The notes under the pieces were generated by a model. It had not been told where the DNA came from. It was given only the letters and a program-made list of their open reading frames with translations, and did no database searches. 64,000 bases of DNA. Origin: Lomentospora prolificans. Its lineage: Eukaryota > Ascomycota > Sordariomycetes > Microascales > Microascaceae. Each line of letters opens with the position of its first letter. Position 1 is the first letter of the stretch. This document shows positions 1 to 9,640 of this stretch, in pieces. The DNA is taken from assembly GCA_029532625.1 (NCBI GenBank), contig JARFXM010000005.1, positions 1,550,001-1,614,000 on the forward strand, given 5' to 3'. The position numbers and the translations under genes are program-made.

Positions 1-70
1 TGAGAGATAGATGCCCTTGAAAGAAACCCGATAATGATTTGTGAGTTTTACAGTGCAAATATGTGATATA

Positions 71-480
71 TCAGAACAACTCTACACCAGATGCCTTGGG
101 TTTCCACTCCAGTTCACCGAAGAACGGTGAGTCGACGGTGATGGCGCCACTCATCTGGCTGGTCTTAATGGCGAACACTCTTCCGTGTAACGAGACCTCT
201 GTCCTAGATGATGGCAAGGATACAGACGAAGTTTCCAAGGATGATATTTTGATGCTGGTGTCCATAGAACATTGTCACGTTGGTAGAGCACTTTGGTTCA
301 CGTAAAGAGGCAGCGCGTCTTGAGCAACGCCCTTGGGTCGACCAACGACAGTGTCGCGGTTTAACGGGGAAGATTGAAGGGAAACGGCACTGATCGTAGA
401 ATCTGCGCCCTGAAGAGTTGAGAGGGCTGAGACGATAGGGCTATCATGACCTTGTGCTCGGGAAGAGAAGAGTGGGTGTC
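71..480 (-). pseudogene. Decayed gene fragment, family not recognised
   Basis: On the minus strand a single frame reads as ordinary-looking protein from about 480 down to a stop at 71-73, interrupted only by one in-frame TGA at 275-277. The part after the stop is 66 residues and contains stretches such as GAITVDSPFFGELEWKP; the part before contains VVGRPKGVAQDALPLYV. Composition (mixed hydrophobic and polar residues, no low complexity) looks coding, unlike the other frames here. I recognise no domain. It is probably the 3' end of a broken gene whose 5' part is lost or degraded beyond 480. The alternative is a chance open frame, since the two pieces total only about 135 codons. Confidence 0.3.
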
Positions 481-489
481 AATGAAGAC

Positions 490-1140
490 ACCGCCGTGCC
501 AATACTGACTGCTTGAATTCGCGAGCGCAGCCGTAACTAATACCTTCAAATATAGCTTAAGTAGGCCATAACGGCACAAAAGTATACGACAATATTCTTT
601 CCATTTGATTCAATGATTCGCCTTCTGTAAGAAGCATGGTTCGTGTCGAAACCACCGTCTCAGCCTCTTCGACTTCCAATTTCCTCTTTAAGATAATAGC
701 CATCATCACGTGGCTAGCCATCCCAACAGCTAGAAGGGGCCACTTTTCAACAACTATTGGATGCCCACTAAAGTGGTTTTACTTCAAAATCTTACTAGAC
801 GAACCGTGGATATCATGGAATCCTCAACTCTTGGAAGATTCCACAGATCTCATGGTCTCGAACGTTGAAACCCAAAATTAAAAACCCCCCCTATCAGCTG
901 CGGCTTATGCGACAACCGCGTAGTCGCCGCCGCTGTAATCGACCTTTCTCTTTCCGGCAACTTTGCCGCTGGATGTGGCCCGCATGGCCAGCCTCCAGCG
1001 GGAGCAGACGGTGCACCATAGACAACTCCCACCGCCACCAGAACAAGCATCCCACCCCTGTGTGCCGCGATCGAATACCTTGAAAATGTTGCTCCAGGCC
1101 AGTCGAGATATTCGAGCTGGCGATGCCGTCCTTTGATGAC
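490..1140. other. No gene recognised
   Basis: Only short open frames without recognisable domains are present. A plus-strand ATG frame at 636-881 (81 codons) has no supporting feature. I see no repeat or RNA gene. Confidence 0.4.
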
Positions 1141-1152
1141 GTAGGCGAAAAG

Positions 1153-1160
1153 TATATAAA
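1153..1160 (+). promoter_or_regulatory. TATA box candidate upstream of a short ORF
   Basis: TATATAAA lies 111 bases before an ATG at 1264 that opens a 79-codon frame (1264-1503) with no recognised domain. The spacing suits a fungal promoter, so this may be the surviving 5' end of a truncated gene. From the ORF end to the LTR at 3375 I see only short frames and no identifiable gene. Confidence 0.25.
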
Positions 1161-3374
1161 GCCATGCTGTTTTCCCTTCTAGATGGTGCTGAACATCCCG
1201 GGTCATCACAAAGAAAACGCACCTCTCTACATATAAGTCCACCCTCCAACATTTATATTCACTATGGGTAGCACCGTTAAAACCTTTGCGTGGCTTCTGC
1301 CAGTCGCAGATGGAACCGTACCTCAGTTACTGGACCCCGGCCAGGTTGCCAGTACAGGAGGGTCACCTTGCCAATCTAAATGCTGCGATCCGTCCACTTC
1401 CTTTTCCTTCGCCGTGCACCAGACACATGCCAGCAAATCACCAGAGCCTAATTTATCGAGTGCATTGTCGGAGCCTGGCCATGCGAAGGCAGCACCAGGT
1501 TAAGCTTTGGAGAAGCAGAGACAAATAGCTGGCGCATCGATCGATGTCAATTTCAGCCTGACCAAGTCTGGTACGTACATTAGTTCTTATATCCGATACT
1601 GATAATGGACTTGCCGCTTATAATCCCTTCAGATAGACGTTGTGGCAGCGCAGCTGAGCTTTTAGTCCCTCAAAATCGGAAAATATGCTCTTTTATGGCC
1701 TTTATGAATGGTTATATTACTCTCTGGCTACAATTACACGGCAGATAACTGGCTTCAACATCGTGTGCATATCGGGATATCGGGTGTAAAGGTAGCAGGG
1801 ATCTATCTAGAAACGATTTGACCAAACTTCTGTGCTGCTACATTTTCTTTTCAGTAACATTTCGACCTCTTGTCTTGTCATCGTATAGTTCCACCCACCA
1901 TTGTTGACCACGCATTGATAGTCCATTCTAAGTATCGGCAACCTCTAGGCTGTCGCGAACTCGCTAGAACCGAGTTGGTGGCAAGAGCAGCCTCGTAGCC
2001 ACGGATGCCAAACTAAGTTAATTATACGTTGGAAGCGTGGCTTGCGCTGATTGTACCACACCTATACGTCCCGGGAGGGTATTCCCTCCTATATAGAGTC
2101 GGCTAATATTGCCTCGCTCCTACATTGTGAGCTGCCGTGCAATTGAGGGGTGTCCAGTTCGTTATATGGATTAGGTATATCTGAAAAGCTACAGGCATCT
2201 GAGATTATAGTCACGGCAACAATAATGTTCGGAAGGAAAAAGGTATAAGTACGAAGTCGATAAACCAGGTATCCATGGCCTCCCGTAGCACCTTTTACTT
2301 GATATGACTTTTGATAAAAACATGCCGAGCTAAGCCGGGAAAACGCGAAAACCAACGCTCGGGACATGTCACTCGTCTCGAAGATGCAGTCCCGCCTAAT
2401 GCATTGACGACTGTAGTTGCCATCCCCTGCAACTACTTCGGAAGTCTAAACAGAGGTGGCTCAAACCCTTGTTGCAAGCTTGGAAACTAACCTTAACCCA
2501 GCCCTGATAGCATTCCCCATTCCCCACACGCCCTAGCTTAAGCTTTTGGGAATCACAAAGCATCCCTGAATGTGAGGCAGAATTGACGATATTGATAATT
2601 CCTAGTAGTCACTGTAATGCAAGCGATTGGCTGGTTGTGTTTGATCTGGCCGGCCGTTAATGTCCGCTATTGATGAGGATGACGCTGATCTGGATCACGC
2701 CTGCCCCAGCGTATCTCGATCATGAAAGGCCTGTGCTCACAATCTCCGGCTCCTCTACCCTTCTTCTCTATCCCAACATTATTTGGCTGTCTTCGCTTTC
2801 CTGTAGTACAAGTTGCCGTCTCCTGTGAAGATATCGGTCATCAATCCAAAAAGCAACGAGCCCTTCACTCAAGTCCTTCAGAATCTAGTCAAGCTATTGG
2901 AATATGAAGGGGTTAATGGACACATTCTCGATATTCCTAAGTCCCCATACCATACGATTAACAAGGGACTGATTTGACAGGTCGAGTACGATTCATTTAC
3001 CTGTCCTGAGGCATAACCTCCATTGACCTCCCTCGAGGGTATCGCCGAATCTGCTCGACTGTGTTTCCCACATTTACTTCCATACTTCGAGACTCATGAC
3101 GCATTCCCAGTAGCATTTTTCTCAAGACACGCGCTCGTACAGAAACTTCAAGCCTTACTACGGGGTCAAGGTTGGCCTCGGGACACTTATTACCTTAGTT
3201 CGAGGTGTCAGCAAGGGAACCTCTGTCCTATTTCGAGCCCTGGATTAGCACGATACATAGACTTTTGTGATTTTGATAATAATACAGTTCAGCTAGGCGT
3301 TACTAGCCTATATGTCGTCGGACAACACTTTGCCAGCAAGATGAACCCAGGCGGAGCCCAAGTGGGAAACCCGA

Positions 3375-3947
3375 TGTAAGGAGGAAAAGAAGAAGGACCA
3401 ACGAAGTCACAGCGATCATGATCGCCCTCATGATACCCTTGCTGGAACCAGGGTATAAGAGAAACTAATGCTGCGATGACCCGGCAGCCAGAAGCAAACG
3501 GGCAACCCAGCCGCCAGAGCAAACGGGCGACCCAGCTAGCGATGATGATGCGATGACCTGGCAGCTAGAACAAACGGGCCACCCAGCTAGCGGTTACGAT
3601 ACGGCAACCCAGCCATCAGGGCAAACAGGCGACCCAGCTAGCAATAATGATGTGGTGACCCGGCGGCTAGGGCAAACGGGCGACCCAGCTAGCGATGATA
3701 CTGCGACTACCCAGCAGTAGGAAAGGGAGAGCAGTCAGAGCATCCAACCATGTAGAGTTGGATGCTAGATCGAAGGAACCTCGCACCGAGGTCACCAACT
3801 ATAAAAGAAGGAGAATATCCAGGAATAAAAGGAAAGGGGAAGAAGGAAGATAGCGATTAGTGACCCAATACACTTCACACACACCTCACATATAGTTCGC
3901 TAGCATATTGTGCCTCTTCACTCTAACATTGACAACCAACCCTTATA
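3375..3947 (+). mobile_element. Solo LTR of a retrotransposon, 573 bp, with 5-bp TSD
   Basis: The element begins TGTAAGG and ends CCTTATA. These termini are inverted repeats apart from one C-to-T change in what would be the canonical terminal CA. It is flanked on both sides by the identical pentamer CCCGA (3370-3374 and 3948-3952), the expected target-site duplication of an LTR retrotransposon. Inside, a 51-bp minisatellite fills the putative U3, followed by TATAAAAG at 3800-3807 and a purine-rich tract, then pyrimidine-rich sequence toward the 3' end. No gag or pol and no second LTR flank it, so it is read as a solo LTR left by recombination between two LTRs. Orientation is inferred from the position of the TATA box. 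Confidence 0.75.
3473..3720 (+). repeat. 51-bp minisatellite inside the LTR
   Basis: The phrase CAAACGGGCGACCCAGCTAG (with small changes) recurs at 3520, 3571, 3622 and 3673, an exact 51-base period, with a 25-base partial copy at 3495. Each unit also carries a GATGATGATGCGATGACC-like block and a CCAGCTAGC block. Units differ by scattered substitutions, several of them transitions. Tandem repeats in U3 are a known place for LTR promoter elements; that role is inference here. Confidence 0.85.
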
Positions 3948-4729
3948 CCCGATCAGCGTCTGGAGATGAGACAAGTTATCTTGCACCAGCCGCACTCTAA
4001 TACGGACATGTCAAAGATTCCCTTTAGTCCGTGTATTGACGGTCCTGACAAGAAGGGTATCGGACTTTGCAGCTTTGTGCAGCCACTCGACGGGCTCAAA
4101 GCCTTTCTCTTGGTTAAATGTGTGCTCGGAGACCGAAGCACGAGAGTATTACGCTGATAGGAATTAGTAAGTCTGCTAATCACTAGATCCATTTAGCATC
4201 CCTTTTATCTGCTGGCTGGTGCTATACTCTGTAGTTATGAAATTTATTAAAAGAATTCGGAAAACCATGCCATAGTGTAAGGACAGAGCTTTCGGCCATC
4301 ATGGGGTATTGGAAGGTGCGGCTGTCTCCAAGAGGCTACGCGTCTCCTTCCCTCATCTTCTTTTGATCTAGAAAGCGAGTGGTATTGCGGTCGTGGTATA
4401 TCCCAGTATGCAAATCAGTTTCGTCGGAGGCGTTATTTGATGTTCCGTCTCGAAATTCCAGCATATTGCTGTCCAATTCTAGAAACATTGATTTCTTGAC
4501 CGGGTGTGGCTGAGTTTAGTGCGGGGGCTGTGGAAGATACACGACACTATTTCCATTTCCCCCAAGGTTGCTCAATCAATCGCTTGATGCCTCTCGCCAG
4601 CTGAGATTTACGGAAATGTACTAGCGTTCCTGCGCCACCCTGTTGTTAAAAAGAAGCCTTCAATCCGATGTCCCGGTCTTGAGCCCACTCTCCAACTGCG
4701 GCGATGATTCTTTCCTCATCGTCGCTGTC
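3948..4729. other. Intergenic, nothing recognised beyond the TSD
   Basis: After the second CCCGA copy there is no supported gene. A 63-codon frame at 3966-4157 has no recognisable domain. The stretch presumably holds the promoter of the HET gene that follows. Confidence 0.4.
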
Positions 4730-6874
4730 ATGTTTCGATCCATAGTTCATACCTCTAGGAAATTCCTAGCTGGAACTGACATATCGCCATTTTTCTCGCC
4801 ACCTGCGGTGTCATTGCGAGTCTCGACGGCCCCACGCCCACCCGCGCGCACCATCTTCGTGACACCAAAAATGGCGGGCGAGCCTCGCTCGGCCAAAGAG
4901 ATTTTTCCGAACCTGGACATTACGGCCACTGTGCCTCCCAAAACGAGTAAATTCGCCCATGAACCGCTCTCATCACCGACCGGTTTCCGCCTCATCAAGC
5001 TCTTGTCAGAGGAAGGCGATGACATTCCTCGGTGTGAACTTACTCACCATGACCTTGAATCCACCAAACTCCCCCCCTACACTGCCGTGTCCTACACTTG
5101 GTCTGACGACTTTCGTCCCAACGACCACCGCCCGATCCTTGTGAATGGCAAATATCTCGACGTCAGCTACAATGTGTGGAACTTTCTTCAAAACTACCGC
5201 TGCACCAAGATGCAGCGGTTTCTGTGGATCGACCAAATCTGCATCGATCAAGTCTACAACAAGTCGGAGCGTACTCAGCAAATCCAGCACATGTACGAAA
5301 TCTACGCACGAGCTACCATGGACGTATTCTGGATTGGCGAGCCGGACGAACACACAGAGGCTGCCATGGACGTCCTATCGGCCCTCTCAAAGCTCGAGCA
5401 GACGCGGTTGAAGTCTTCGGATATCTCGTATCCATCCAGCGAAGACCTCCTCAACCCGATTTTCATGCATTTTTGCAAGCTTCCGCCGTTTCCTTCTGAG
5501 AGATGGGAGTCTTTGATGCACTTCATCTCGAGGCCTGCATTCCAGCGAGCTTGGATCATCCAGGAAATCGCCGCTGCTCGGGAGACGTACGTTTTCGCGG
5601 GCTTGCTCATGCTCCCCTTTAGCACTCTAGCTTTTGGCGCGACATTTGTCTCCAACTGCCGTTGGGACACTTTATTACATACCGTCTACAATGTCCCGGG
5701 GAGATTTCGGACCATCACAGCTCTGAAGAATTGCTACGTCAGACATCTTCTTAAACAACCGCAGAGCCTCGAGCTTCTTCTAGCCTCAACAAGACGATTT
5801 AAGTCGACAAGGCCGGAGGACAAAGTTTTTGCACTCGTGAATCTTCACCTGGCCCACAGTGAAACACCTACCCCCGACTTGCTCATCCCTAACTACGACA
5901 AGTCTGAGGTTGAGGTCTTCCGAGACGTCACCCGCCATCTAATCAATCAAGGCTCCCTCGACGTGCTTTCCGGTATTGAAGACCAAAGCTTCCGCGAAAT
6001 TCGGGAGCTGCCTTCCTGGGTGCCCGATTACAGCGTTCATCAAGGTGTTTCTATCCTTTGTATGCCGCCAACCGAGGGGAACTTAACTTTATACTCGGCA
6101 GCGGTTGCCCGCCCCGTAAAAGTCACTTCCGACGCGGACGACGCGGCAACATTGACTCTGGCAGGATACAAAATCGATAGAGTTTCCAATGTTTCCCCCG
6201 AATACCTAGCAACCGCAGCGATCTCCGCTAAAATCGATGCCGGCGTTCGCATGGTAGACTTAGGCGCCACGTATAGAGGCAGCCAGAAACCCGGTGCCTC
6301 GGCAGTGAACGCTTTTTGGCGCACCTTCCTTGGTAATGTTAACCTGCACGGAACTTCGTATCCGGTTCCTGATTCATGGGTGAATAACTTTGCTGCGTTT
6401 GTGAAAGAAGAACAGGCCGCATGTGCAAGGCAACATGCTTCCGAGCCCACCCAGGGCAACATGCAAGATCCGAGTTCCCCGGCAGGCGACCTGAAAATTA
6501 CGGGCTCTCCTCGGCATCACGACACCATCGACAACCTCGTCGATTCTAGTTCAGGCCTAGAGCTTATCTTGCGCGCTCTCGGGAACGTTGATGCTGAGAA
6601 GGGAGACTCCAGCCGATATCACGACACAGCGCACTACGTATCGTGGGGGAGAAGTTTCTATGTTACCGAGTCGGGATACTTTGGTGTAGGTCCAAGGTCA
6701 ACGAGGATTGGGGATACCGTCGTGCTACTATCTGGAGGCCGTGTGCCGTTTGTCATTCGCGAGGGTGAGGATGGAAATTCACACATAGTTGGGGAGACTT
6801 ACTTGCATGGCGTCATGGATGGAGAGTTGTTAGAGGAGATTGGGGATTCTTGGGCCGATATCAACTTCGTCTGA
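4730..6874 (+). CDS. HET-domain (heterokaryon incompatibility) protein
   Basis: Single-exon gene, 714 aa from the ATG at 4730, or 667 aa from the ATG at 4871. The HET domain (Pfam HET family) starts at YTAVSYTW (about residue 117 of the long form), continues through WIDQICIDQ, and ends in the YARATMDVFWIGE-type strand and the FQRAWIIQEI motif. These are the three conserved blocks of the family. The C-terminal half has the usual HET ankyrin-free tail ending in GDTVVLLSGGRVPFVIRE and HGVMDGE. HET proteins trigger cell death or growth arrest after fusion of unlike fungal strains, or in NLR-type pathways. The 4871 ATG has the better Kozak context (A at -3, G at +4), but the frame is open back to 4643, which favours 4730. 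The extra 47 residues are Arg/Ser/Pro-rich, with no acidic residue except one Asp. The gene is convergent with the PARP gene. Confidence 0.9.
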   Translation: MFRSIVHTSRKFLAGTDISPFFSPPAVSLRVSTAPRPPARTIFVTPKMAGEPRSAKEIFPNLDITATVPPKTSKFAHEPLSSPTGFRLIKLLSEEGDDIPRCELTHHDLESTKLPPYTAVSYTWSDDFRPNDHRPILVNGKYLDVSYNVWNFLQNYRCTKMQRFLWIDQICIDQVYNKSERTQQIQHMYEIYARATMDVFWIGEPDEHTEAAMDVLSALSKLEQTRLKSSDISYPSSEDLLNPIFMHFCKLPPFPSERWESLMHFISRPAFQRAWIIQEIAAARETYVFAGLLMLPFSTLAFGATFVSNCRWDTLLHTVYNVPGRFRTITALKNCYVRHLLKQPQSLELLLASTRRFKSTRPEDKVFALVNLHLAHSETPTPDLLIPNYDKSEVEVFRDVTRHLINQGSLDVLSGIEDQSFREIRELPSWVPDYSVHQGVSILCMPPTEGNLTLYSAAVARPVKVTSDADDAATLTLAGYKIDRVSNVSPEYLATAAISAKIDAGVRMVDLGATYRGSQKPGASAVNAFWRTFLGNVNLHGTSYPVPDSWVNNFAAFVKEEQAACARQHASEPTQGNMQDPSSPAGDLKITGSPRHHDTIDNLVDSSSGLELILRALGNVDAEKGDSSRYHDTAHYVSWGRSFYVTESGYFGVGPRSTRIGDTVVLLSGGRVPFVIREGEDGNSHIVGETYLHGVMDGELLEEIGDSWADINFV

Positions 6875-7330
6875 TGCATACAGGAGTTGCTAAACGCCAT
6901 GTGTCCAGACCTAGGTCTCTTGACGAAATTGAGGGCGATTGGATTGTAAATAAGACATAACTATCCGGGCGCGGTTTGCGAGTAGTTTATATCATGAGCT
7001 ATGCTTCGCACCGAATGAGATGAGTTATAGCCTCAACTACATGATATGGGATCATGCAAGGGGCCACACTGGGGGCAGGCGATACTGAATCCAGAATAGT
7101 AAGTCTTCCCAGCAAGCGCCGCCCCAGTCGACAAGCACTAGAGATATGGGACTCCTCACGGGCGAGGCCTCTGAATTTTGCAAATATCACAGCGCAAGAA
7201 AATGAGTTTACGCAAAGGCATTAATTTTGAATTACGGCAAAGTACTGGAACAAATACGAGTATGATAGGGAAAAACACTAATAATACACAGTATGGACCC
7301 TGCCATATGCTTGTCGCTGCAATTACCAAT
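6875..7330. other. Convergent intergenic region
   Basis: This is the shared 3' region between the HET gene (+) and the PARP gene (-). It is AT-rich, and a frame at 7178-7462 mostly overlaps the PARP 3' exon and is a shadow. No terminator-like hairpin stands out. Confidence 0.5.
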
Positions 7331-9640
7331 TCACATCTTTACCCTGAAGAGATAACGCAGCTGCACCTGAGCCACGTCATAGCAAATATACTCATTGTAG
7401 TACAGGCTAGCGCCAGGAACTTCGGTGTCGCCGGATCCAACCGACACATCGGGCTACAATAAGTCAGCAACCAAGCACCCGAGGGGGAAGTAGGGCAGTC
7501 TTGCTTACCATCTGGACTCCCTTGAGCGAGGGATGGATGACTCCAGCGTCCCTCCACTTTTGAGGTCCCGTTCGGCCCTGTCCCCAGGTAGAAGCCATGC
7601 CGTTCTGCGCTGCCGTCGTTCCAGCCCCGTAACTGGCGTTCACCAGCTTTTGCATGGGGTTACCGAGCTCAGCCTCACAAAGAAGGAGGAGTGCGTGACC
7701 TTGTGACGCCCCGGAAGCACAGTATCCGGCAGATTTGGAGGACATATCTGCGAGATATATGCCCTTACCAAACATGTAGCCAGAGACGGGGGCTTCTGGT
7801 GGAGCAATGCGAAGGCCCTGACTAAGAATGCCTCCAAAATTGGTGCACCTCGAGCCGTGCCACAGCAACCGCTTGTCGCTCTTGATAGAAGAGAACCGAC
7901 TTTTTTCGAATCGAGATTTCTCTCCAACACGCTCGATACGGAAGATCTCAGCGATCTCGTAGCTGTAGTGGTGAGTGCTACCTCTGGATCCATGCAAATA
8001 GTCCGCCAGCAATTTGTACTCGGTGCTGCCTTTGTCAAGTACCGACATCTCTTGAAGGCCCAGGCCCTGGAATTGGCGGTCTAACGGATGCATCGCGTCC
8101 GACTGAGCCTGGAGCTTCATGATGTCACTCGCCGCCTTCATGTCTGAGAGGCTCTCTAGAAGATCGACCTCCTTTTTCAGCAAGGTGGGGCTACCAATGA
8201 TTGGGGGTCGATTACGGCCGAAGGCATGCGGGATCAGTGAGTAATAAAGATTAGAAAAATGTTCGATCGCGGTACCCGTAGCCATGTTGTACGATGCCAT
8301 GGCGGCGTTGGGGTCGGCGAGGACCACACTGAGGTCCTTCAGGGCCTGAAAGCCCTTTGTGATCGTACCTTTGCCCAACTTTCCGAGCGGCAGCTTGTTA
8401 GCGTCATAGTTGAGGGATTCCATGACATTGTTGAAAAGCTTGGCATTAAAGATAAGCTCAACCAATTCTCGAATAGGTTTCTCGAGAGTGCACTCTGGAA
8501 CCTTGGCCGGCTCCTCATTTTCATCGGTGTTGGCCTTCGTCTTCTTCTCAGTCTTTCCGTCATCGCCCCCTTCATCATCCGAGTCAGGGTCATAGCTTCG
8601 TTCAATATAGGCGTACTTCCCTGGTTTAGGGGGGTCGCTCCTGTCTACCCAGCGGATGCCTGACTTGTCCTTGAACTTTTTATCAAAGTGTTTGAGCGCA
8701 TCGTCGAGTGTTCCATTTCCAAGAAGCGCCTTCTGGCCTGTTTCTCCGACACGTCCCCATCGCGTCCAGGCAAAGTAGTCCTTCTTGGCGGAGTCCATAA
8801 CAACCTATTTGATGATTCGTAAGTACATATGCTAGCATCATAAGTACCATGAGCCAATTTAGATACCTGGACCTTGTAAAACTTATTATTGTTGTTGCTT
8901 GCGTTTGTCTGGTTCAGTGAGGCGTCGTAGATGACCCCATCATCATCTATGTAAACAACAAACCCCTGCTTCCCTGAGAGATGGAAGAATTCATCGACCG
9001 GCACCACCAAATCAGCGCACTTAGTGACCTGAGCTTCGGCGACGGACTTATTTTTGGACTTCTCGGTGGGTGCCGGTTCCTCATCGGGTTCCGGCGTCTC
9101 CGCCTTCACTTTGGTCGCCGTGGCTTTTGCCGCCTTTCCGCCTTTGGCAGTCTTTCTCTTCTTGGTTTGTGACGCGCCGTCTTCGTCGCCTGTATCTCCT
9201 ATGGCCTTGGTATCTGATTTCGCGACCGCAATCGGGCGCTTTTTGACGACTTGGAGGGAGTAAGAGGTTTCTGACGGCCGCGCCTTGTTCTCAATCGCGT
9301 TCATAGCCCATTCGATGTCTAGAATCGCGATATTGTTGGCTTTTGCAGCGACGACCTTGGGGGAGTCCTTGGCATAATCCTCCTTTGTCGAAACAAGATG
9401 CGTGGTGGAAGTGGTTACGCTCCTCGCAAACTTTGCACCTAAGCTCGTCAAGTCCTTCTGCAAGGCTGTGTGAGAGAGCGAGGGGAAGGTACCGCTCAGG
9501 GCAATTATACACCCATCCAGCGGTAGAGTTGGGGCTGTGGTAGCGGTGGCAGCTTGAGGCATAGCACTGCTCGCACTACTGGTGGTTGAAGGATCAGCGC
9601 TATTAGCGGCGGATGCTTGCCTTCTGGTAACGCGGGGCAT
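7331..9640 (-). CDS. Poly(ADP-ribose) polymerase with BRCT and WGR domains
   Basis: Nuclear enzyme that transfers ADP-ribose from NAD+ to proteins at DNA breaks. Three exons: 9640-8867, 8804-7509 and 7453-7331, with introns of 62 and 55 bp, giving 730 aa. The ATG at 9640 starts MPRVTRR. Order: Ser/Thr-rich N-terminus; BRCT domain about 42-130 (DGCIIALSGTFPSLS, ILDIEWAMNAI); Lys-rich, nuclear-signal-like linker; WGR domain with WGR at 274-276; helical PARP regulatory domain about 360-490; catalytic domain from about 520. The H-Y-E triad is complete: His574 in LLWHGSR, Tyr608 in GKGIYLAD, Glu711 in YYNEYICYD. Glu711 lies in the last 41-codon exon, which is missed if the second intron is ignored. 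Domain order matches the single fungal PARP (Aspergillus PrpA type), which lacks the zinc fingers of animal PARP1. Confidence 0.95.

Noticed and set aside
3473..3720. CRISPR-like array
   Set aside because: Units are contiguous 51-bp tandems without spacers and lie within an LTR in a eukaryote; this is a minisatellite.
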